Positions 5,833-9,752 of a DNA stretch of 9,752 nucleotides are shown one piece after another (the first letter of the stretch is position 1; each line of letters starts with the position of its first letter). The DNA is from Methanomicrobiales archaeon (GTDB lineage: Archaea; Halobacteriota; Methanomicrobia; Methanomicrobiales; JACTUA01): contig JAJRCO010000016.1 in assembly GCA_028678905.1 (NCBI GenBank), forward strand, positions 1-9,752. The letters are read 5' to 3'. The notes under the pieces were generated by a model, which saw only the letters and a list, made by a program, of their open reading frames with translations, searched no databases and was not told the origin of the DNA. Both the position numbers and the translations under genes were made by a program.

Positions 5833-6767
5833 TGCAGCCGAACCAAAATCAGAGAGGTCTCAGTAAGCGCCCCGACGCACAGGCCATCGCGCCGACAGGC
5901 CGCCAGCATAGTTCGATGGATATCCTGCGCGAGAAGTTTGACCGCGCGCGATCGGCCATTGCCGAGGTGGCGCCGAAGCACGTTAGCCCGGATCGCGTGC
6001 TCCGCCTGGCTCTGGCGGCAGCGGGCCGCGATCAGAAGCTCCTGGACTGTACGCCAGCCAGTATCTTGATGTCCACGATCCAGGCGGCGGCCCTCGGCCT
6101 GGAGCCCAGCACGGCTCTCCAGCAAGCATACCTGGTGCCGTACAAGATCAACAAGAAGATTGGCAACAAGTGGGAAAAGATTGCCGAAGCACAGCTGATC
6201 ATCGGCTATCGAGGTTACATTCTCCTTGCCACGCAGAGCGACATGTCCGCCATCGACGCGGAGAATGTTTACGCTGAGGACGAGTTCGAGTGCGAGAAGG
6301 GCCTCAATCCGAAGCTGCGTCACGTCGAGTCCGACAAGGCCGACCGTGGAGCCATGCGCGGCTCCTACACTGTCTGGCAGCTCAACACCGGATCCAAGGG
6401 TTTCCGCTACTGGAACGTCTCCAAGCTGAATGCTCACCGCGACAAGTACGCTCGGCGCGACTACGAAAGCAACGAAATCACGGGCACGTGGAAAGACCAC
6501 TATCCGGGCATGTGCCTAAAGACCGTGATTCGCGACGCGAGCCGCTTCTGGCCAATGTCTTCGGAGAAGATCCGGAACGCTATCGCCGTCGACGATCGTG
6601 AGGCCGTGGGTCCGGACTTTACACTGATCCACGGCGCTAGCGAGCGCGGGACCGCGAACGTGCTAGAGGCCCTTGGCGAGGGCGACTACCGACCGGAGCC
6701 CATGCCTGAGGCGGAGGCGGCCCCGGCTCCGGTGCCTGCCACGCCCACGGAGACACCCGCCAAGTGA
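5832..6767 (+). CDS. recT: RecT-family single-strand annealing recombinase
   Basis: RecT proteins bind single-stranded DNA exposed by a partner exonuclease and anneal it to complementary strands. The 311-residue product has family landmarks: an alanine-rich helical start (VLRLALAAAGRDQKLLDCTP), LGLEP at 88-92, AYLVPYK at 99-105, AQLIIGYRGYILLATQSD, and near the core's end HYPGMCLKTVIRDASRFWPMS. The last 25 or so residues (PEPMPEAEAAPAPVPATP) form a flexible Pro/Ala/Glu tail, a usual place for variable partner-binding sequence. I choose ATG 5832, seven bases after AGAGGA (5819-5824); GTG 5829 would add one residue. Its stop overlaps the start of the nuclease gene (GTGA), as expected for a RecE/RecT-like exonuclease-annealase pair. 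The sampled stretch 6001-6060 is 72% GC. Confidence 0.95.
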   Translation: MQPNQNQRGLSKRPDAQAIAPTGRQHSSMDILREKFDRARSAIAEVAPKHVSPDRVLRLALAAAGRDQKLLDCTPASILMSTIQAAALGLEPSTALQQAYLVPYKINKKIGNKWEKIAEAQLIIGYRGYILLATQSDMSAIDAENVYAEDEFECEKGLNPKLRHVESDKADRGAMRGSYTVWQLNTGSKGFRYWNVSKLNAHRDKYARRDYESNEITGTWKDHYPGMCLKTVIRDASRFWPMSSEKIRNAIAVDDREAVGPDFTLIHGASERGTANVLEALGEGDYRPEPMPEAEAAPAPVPATPTETPAK

Positions 6768-8044
6768 GCCTGTCATCCCTGCAAAGGGAAGCGGTATGCA
6801 CGGCCTCGGCCGTGCTACCGCGCGTTGGCAGCTGGTCCCTCAAGGCTCAGGGCGGTAGCGCAATTCATGACGTGCTAGCCATGCGCGTCATGGGCCACGA
6901 ATTGAACGAGACCCAGCTAGAATCCGTGGCCGATACCTGGGGTCTCGTCGACGACGCGAGGGCCCGCTTCTTTTACTTGGCACGCACGTTCAGGCCCAGG
7001 ATCCCAGCAGGGGCCATGGCCGAGGTGCCCCTGGGCCTCTTTGACGATGGAGCCGTGCGGCAGGTGGTGGGCGCCCGGGGCGCCTACGATGCCCCTGGGC
7101 TACTGGTGGCGGGCACCGTCGACGTGGCGTGGGAAGAGGTCGGCGGCACGTGGGTCGTCGACTTCAAAGCCGGAGAAGACAAGTACGTTCCTCCAATTGC
7201 CATGAATTGGCAGGTTCGCGGTGGCTCATTGCTGGTCGCTAAGTGGCTAGGGAAGAGGCGCATTATACCAGCGCTGTGCTTTGTAGAAGGAGCCAAGGCT
7301 GGACAGCATCAATCTGAGGGACGATGGGAAGTCGGAACCGCGCTTGAAGAGTCCGAACTGGACAAGATCGAGACCGAACTGCTAGCTGTCACGTCGCGGA
7401 TATCCGAAGCGAAGAAGCGAGGAGTACGCGATCTAGACATGGTCACAGGACCTCAGTGCGATTATTGCCCGTGCCGAGCCGTGTGCCCAGCGCACATGAA
7501 CGAAGTCAGATCCGTCGTAACGTCTGATATCGGATCTGCGCCGCGTTTCCTCTCCGCCGAAGAGGCGTCGAAGCTCGCTGGGCTCCTTCCTCGAATGAAA
7601 AAGGTAGTTGCCATGGTCGAGACATCGCTCAAGATGTACGGCAGCGAACATGGACCGATTCCGCTCACCGACGGTAAGGTTTACGGGCCCACGGCAGAGA
7701 CGCGGGTACGCCTCGCGACTCGACCCACGTACCAGGCCCTCTACGACTACTTCGTGTCGTTCTATGACCAGGAGGAGCCACTCGACGACGCCGAGAATAG
7801 GGCCGAGAGAATCGCATCGCTTGCGGCGGATGCCGCCGACGCGGCATTCAAGACGAGCAAGGCGGCCATTGGAGCAGCTATTGCCGAGGCGCACGACGCA
7901 AAGGAAATATTGCGTAAGAAATCAGCTGCTACGAGAGACGTACTGGCTGCCGTGGCCGCTAAGGACGGTATCTCGACCAGAGATGCGGTGATTTGGAGCA
8001 ATCACTGGCCCGGCGGTTCACCAGATGAGGATGAAGTTTTATGA
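6764..8044 (+). CDS. PD-(D/E)XK nuclease, Cas4/AddB-like with probable Fe-S cluster
   Basis: This 426-residue protein is the likely end-resecting exonuclease partner of RecT. RecB-type nuclease motifs are visible: G31-x-x-x-H35 (GSAIH), E87 in AEVPLG, D120 in GTVDV, D133-F-K135 (VVDFKAG) and Q150 in MNWQVRGG. A cysteine group, C232-x2-C235-x5-C241, with C12 as a possible fourth ligand, matches the [4Fe-4S] arrangement of Cas4 and AddB. C237 is an extra cysteine inside the group. After the nuclease core comes a helical segment and LTDGKVYGP, reminiscent of DUF2800-type phage nucleases, then an Ala-rich helical region (about 345-390). GTG 6764 overlaps the recT stop, and the stop overlaps the next ATG. 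Fold and active site are well supported. The Fe-S cluster, and exonuclease rather than endonuclease activity, are inferred from family. Confidence 0.88.
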   Translation: MSLSSLQREAVCTASAVLPRVGSWSLKAQGGSAIHDVLAMRVMGHELNETQLESVADTWGLVDDARARFFYLARTFRPRIPAGAMAEVPLGLFDDGAVRQVVGARGAYDAPGLLVAGTVDVAWEEVGGTWVVDFKAGEDKYVPPIAMNWQVRGGSLLVAKWLGKRRIIPALCFVEGAKAGQHQSEGRWEVGTALEESELDKIETELLAVTSRISEAKKRGVRDLDMVTGPQCDYCPCRAVCPAHMNEVRSVVTSDIGSAPRFLSAEEASKLAGLLPRMKKVVAMVETSLKMYGSEHGPIPLTDGKVYGPTAETRVRLATRPTYQALYDYFVSFYDQEEPLDDAENRAERIASLAADAADAAFKTSKAAIGAAIAEAHDAKEILRKKSAATRDVLAAVAAKDGISTRDAVIWSNHWPGGSPDEDEVL

Positions 8045-8232
8045 AAATCAGCGTATACTATCACGCATCGAAGGAGTCCCTCAGAGACGCTGGCATGGAT
8101 GCCGGGCTGTCCGGCGAGGCACTGGATTTCTTCTGCTACGCCGGGGAGATCTGCGTCGAGCTTGAGGTCGGCGTCGATGGGTCCGCAACTCCCGTCGCCG
8201 TCGATGGACGCGAGCTGGAGGATGCGTGCTGA
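8041..8232 (+). CDS. Small acidic hypothetical protein
   Basis: The 63-residue product begins MKISVYYHASKESLRDAG, has a helical middle (GLSGEALDFFCYAGEI) and a beta strand with an acidic end (CVELEVGVDG, VAVDGRELEDAC). The start ATG 8041 overlaps the nuclease stop (ATGA), with GAGGAT at 8027-8032 at good spacing. The stop overlaps the exonuclease start. The tight coupling on both sides supports it as a real member of the recombination operon. No family or catalytic motif is recognised. Confidence 0.75.
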   Translation: MKISVYYHASKESLRDAGMDAGLSGEALDFFCYAGEICVELEVGVDGSATPVAVDGRELEDAC

Positions 8233-8972
8233 TAAAACACCTCGCCTTTGACCTGGAAACCATTCTCGATCCGGACATGCCAGCGTACGTGTCCAAGTCC
8301 GAGAAGGAAACGTTCCCGCAAACGCCATACTGGAAAGTTGTCTGCATCGGATCCATTCTGGCAGACGCAGACTTTAAGGTGGTCAAGCTGGGCGTGGTCA
8401 AGGGCGAGGAAGAGGTCGACCAGATCACGGGCTTTGTGCGGCTTGTGCAGGAGCGAAGGCCGACGCTCATCACGTTCAACGGACGCGGATTCGACATACC
8501 AGTGATCACGGCGAGGTGCATGAGGTACGGGATCTCGTTCCCGTACAGGTTCACGAAGTCCGTGTCGCATCGCTACGGCGACGCAATCAGCGGCAGCTTC
8601 GACGTAATGGACCACCTCTCCGACTTTGGCGCTACCAAGCCCGCGTCTCTCGACGCCTGGGCTCGCCTCATTGGGATGCCCGGCAAGGGCGACACCAACG
8701 GCAACGACGTGGCAAAACTTTACGCCGAAGGTCAGCTCGACAAGATTAGGGCCTACTGCTTGGATGACGTGGTGCAGCACTATGCAGTTGCCCTGCGCGT
8801 GCACCTGCTGCGCGGGCTTCCGGAAGAGGGCTACATCGCGGCTATGAAGAGCCTCCTGGTCGCCGTTGAGTCAGAACCTATGGTCTCGCACATGATACCG
8901 AAGATGAACGTCAAGCGCCTGCTATTGGAGCATGAGACGCAGCTTGGCATCACTGAACTGGAGCGCACGTGA
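8226..8972 (+). CDS. DnaQ-like 3'-5' exonuclease related to the PolB proofreading domain
   Basis: This 248-residue protein has the DEDDy exonuclease signature. Exo I is D9-L-E11 (AFDLET), Exo II is N85-G-x-x-F-D90 in TFNGRGFDIPV, and Exo III is Y177-x-x-x-D181 (YCLDD). It matches the stand-alone family described as a 3'-5' exonuclease related to the PolB exonuclease domain, and has no polymerase domain. Such enzymes degrade DNA from 3' ends with two metal ions. In this operon it may trim 3' overhangs or proofread for a separate polymerase, none of which is seen in the window. GTG 8226 follows GGAGG at 8217-8221 and overlaps the upstream stop by seven bases. The stop overlaps the next GTG (GTGA). 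The family call is strong; the specific role is inference. Confidence 0.9.
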   Translation: MLIKHLAFDLETILDPDMPAYVSKSEKETFPQTPYWKVVCIGSILADADFKVVKLGVVKGEEEVDQITGFVRLVQERRPTLITFNGRGFDIPVITARCMRYGISFPYRFTKSVSHRYGDAISGSFDVMDHLSDFGATKPASLDAWARLIGMPGKGDTNGNDVAKLYAEGQLDKIRAYCLDDVVQHYAVALRVHLLRGLPEEGYIAAMKSLLVAVESEPMVSHMIPKMNVKRLLLEHETQLGITELERT

Positions 8973-9529
8973 GCGGCTGGACCATACTATTCGATGCGCT
9001 TGAGTCGACGTCCGACCTGACAACTATCGATCGCTTCCTGAGCGACGGCAAGGCCGTCGAAGTATTCGGCTGGCGCATCACGCCTCTACCTGGCGGGACC
9101 ATCTCTCTGCGTAAGGAACGATTGGCTGTCACGTCTCCTCCGGCCTACTACGTGAGGTACGCAAGTAGCCTCGGAGACCTGGTAGAGCTTGCCGAGGAGA
9201 CGTTCGATTCGTATTGGACCGTGGCCGACGTGTGCGCAAAGATCTCGTCCATCCGTCGAGGGGTGATCTTGGAGGCTGACGGATTCATTGTCGGGTGTCA
9301 CAGCGTCGGACTTGATGGCGAAGTCAAGTACGCGTGCATAGGTCCCGATGGTGAAGCGATGTACTCCATGCATGAACATGACGAACCAGATGGCGTCGAC
9401 GACAATGGGCGCGTAACCCATCGCGCACTTGCCGAGGCCGACTGGTCCGCCTTCGGTGCGGCGAAAACTTTTGTGCAACATGTTGGCGTTAGGCCGGCGT
9501 CGGAGGCGATTGACGCGTGCTCTATCTAG
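8969..9529 (+). CDS. Hypothetical protein, 186 residues
   Basis: The start GTG 8969 overlaps the exonuclease stop (GTGA) with GGAG at 8960-8963 five bases upstream. The product starts MSGWTILFDALESTSDLTT. It contains a central segment with PPAYYVRYASSLGDLVELAEE and WTVADVCAKISSIRRGVI, and then a Gly/Asp-rich beta region (GFIVGCHSVGLDGEVKYACI, GPDGEAMYSMHEHDEPDGVD). No signal peptide, membrane span or known catalytic motif is visible; the H/D/E-rich stretch is not a recognised metal site. Its end overlaps the start of the peptidase gene by 13 nt. The gene appears real from operon packing, but its function is unknown. Confidence 0.75.
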   Translation: MSGWTILFDALESTSDLTTIDRFLSDGKAVEVFGWRITPLPGGTISLRKERLAVTSPPAYYVRYASSLGDLVELAEETFDSYWTVADVCAKISSIRRGVILEADGFIVGCHSVGLDGEVKYACIGPDGEAMYSMHEHDEPDGVDDNGRVTHRALAEADWSAFGAAKTFVQHVGVRPASEAIDACSI

Positions 9530-9752
9530 TTTGCGCTGCGCTGCTTGCGCTGGCCATTGGCCTGTCGCTGCTGCCGGAGGCGAGCGCGCCTAGGACGCCG
9601 TCTACGAGTATTGAAGACGTAGCCACGCTTCGCGCCGCGACACATGAAGCTGGCCATGCGGTAGCTGCCTGGTTCTGCACTGGCGTAGCAGAGATCAAGT
9701 ACGTAAAGATTAATGGCGTCGGCGGTGAGGTGCGGTACTCGATGTTTGAGGA
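9517..9752 (+). CDS. M41-like zinc metallopeptidase with N-terminal signal/anchor (partial)
   Basis: The first 78 residues are in the window. Residues 2-19 are strongly hydrophobic (LYLVCAALLALAIGLSLL) and are followed by PEASAP, which could be a signal-peptidase site after A24 or simply the end of a membrane anchor. The HExxH zinc motif is H43-E-A-G-H47 in THEAGHAVAAWF, followed by IKYVKINGVGGEVRYS. This resembles the FtsH (M41) peptidase domain, where HEAGHA is followed by a strand and a glycine turn. FtsH has an AAA+ ATPase before this motif; only about 42 residues precede it here, so no ATPase can be present N-terminally. GTG 9517 is chosen with GGAGG at 9502-9506 and overlaps the previous stop. 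The third zinc ligand would lie beyond the window. The target is unknown. Confidence 0.72.
   Translation, partial: MLYLVCAALLALAIGLSLLPEASAPRTPSTSIEDVATLRAATHEAGHAVAAWFCTGVAEIKYVKINGVGGEVRYSMFE

Noticed and set aside
5703..6500. 265-codon minus-strand ORF opposite recT.
   Set aside because: The plus strand encodes a clear RecT. The minus reading has no recognisable motif and is the common GC-rich antisense artefact.
8136..8804. 222-codon minus-strand ORF opposite the exonuclease.
   Set aside because: The exonuclease motifs on the plus strand are complete; the antisense frame shows none.
1..9752. CRISPR arrays, tRNA or rRNA genes, direct-repeat clusters.
   Set aside because: None was seen by eye on either strand; no regularly spaced repeats or cloverleaf-like sequences were noticed.

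Overview
The window looks like part of a tailed-phage genome, or a prophage or other phage-like element, from a high-GC host. The evidence is packing and gene content. Nearly every base is coding, and genes are joined by 4-nt ATGA or GTGA stop/start overlaps. Gene content is typical of a phage early region: nucleotide metabolism, recombination and exonucleases, mixed with small unrecognised ORFs. No structural, lysis, integrase, tRNA or rRNA gene is visible, so neither phage identity nor host can be fixed. Base composition varies: 65% GC in a 60-base sample inside tnpB (1981-2040), 72% in recT (6001-6060), but 47% in a sample of the SNF2 gene (4561-4620).

Layout, left to right. (1) 1-1667, plus strand: the tail of an upstream gene, a small hypothetical gene broken by a frameshift, a thymidylate kinase with an unusual cysteine-rich insertion, and a hypothetical gene whose tail looks replaced by foreign sequence. 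(2) 1668-2837, plus strand: a full-length TnpB (IS200/IS605-type RNA-guided nuclease) with all catalytic and zinc-binding residues and no TnpA nearby. (3) 2877-3387, plus strand: a small single-span membrane protein and short unknown ORFs. (4) 5355-3257, minus strand: a helix-turn-helix protein translationally coupled to an SNF2-family helicase. This is the only minus-strand block, and it runs head-on into the preceding gene with about 131 bp of coding overlap. (5) 5393-9752, plus strand: two small unknown genes, a RecT annealing protein, a PD-(D/E)XK nuclease with a probable Fe-S cluster, a small unknown gene, a DnaQ/PolB-type 3'-5' exonuclease, a 186-residue unknown protein, and the start of a membrane-associated HExxH (M41-like) peptidase.

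How the parts fit. The nuclease can resect duplex ends, RecT can coat and anneal the exposed strands, and the 3'-5' exonuclease can trim ends. Together they form a plausible RecET/Red-like recombination module. The SNF2 ATPase is a common companion of such modules in phages, but here it is inverted under its own putative DNA-binding regulator. Thymidylate kinase would support dTTP supply during replication. The most notable points are the phage-borne TnpB and its apparently truncated neighbour, the inverted HTH-SNF2 cassette, the putative zinc module inside thymidylate kinase, and an M41-like peptidase start with no room for an AAA+ ATPase. I see no clearly new multi-gene system, only these individual oddities.
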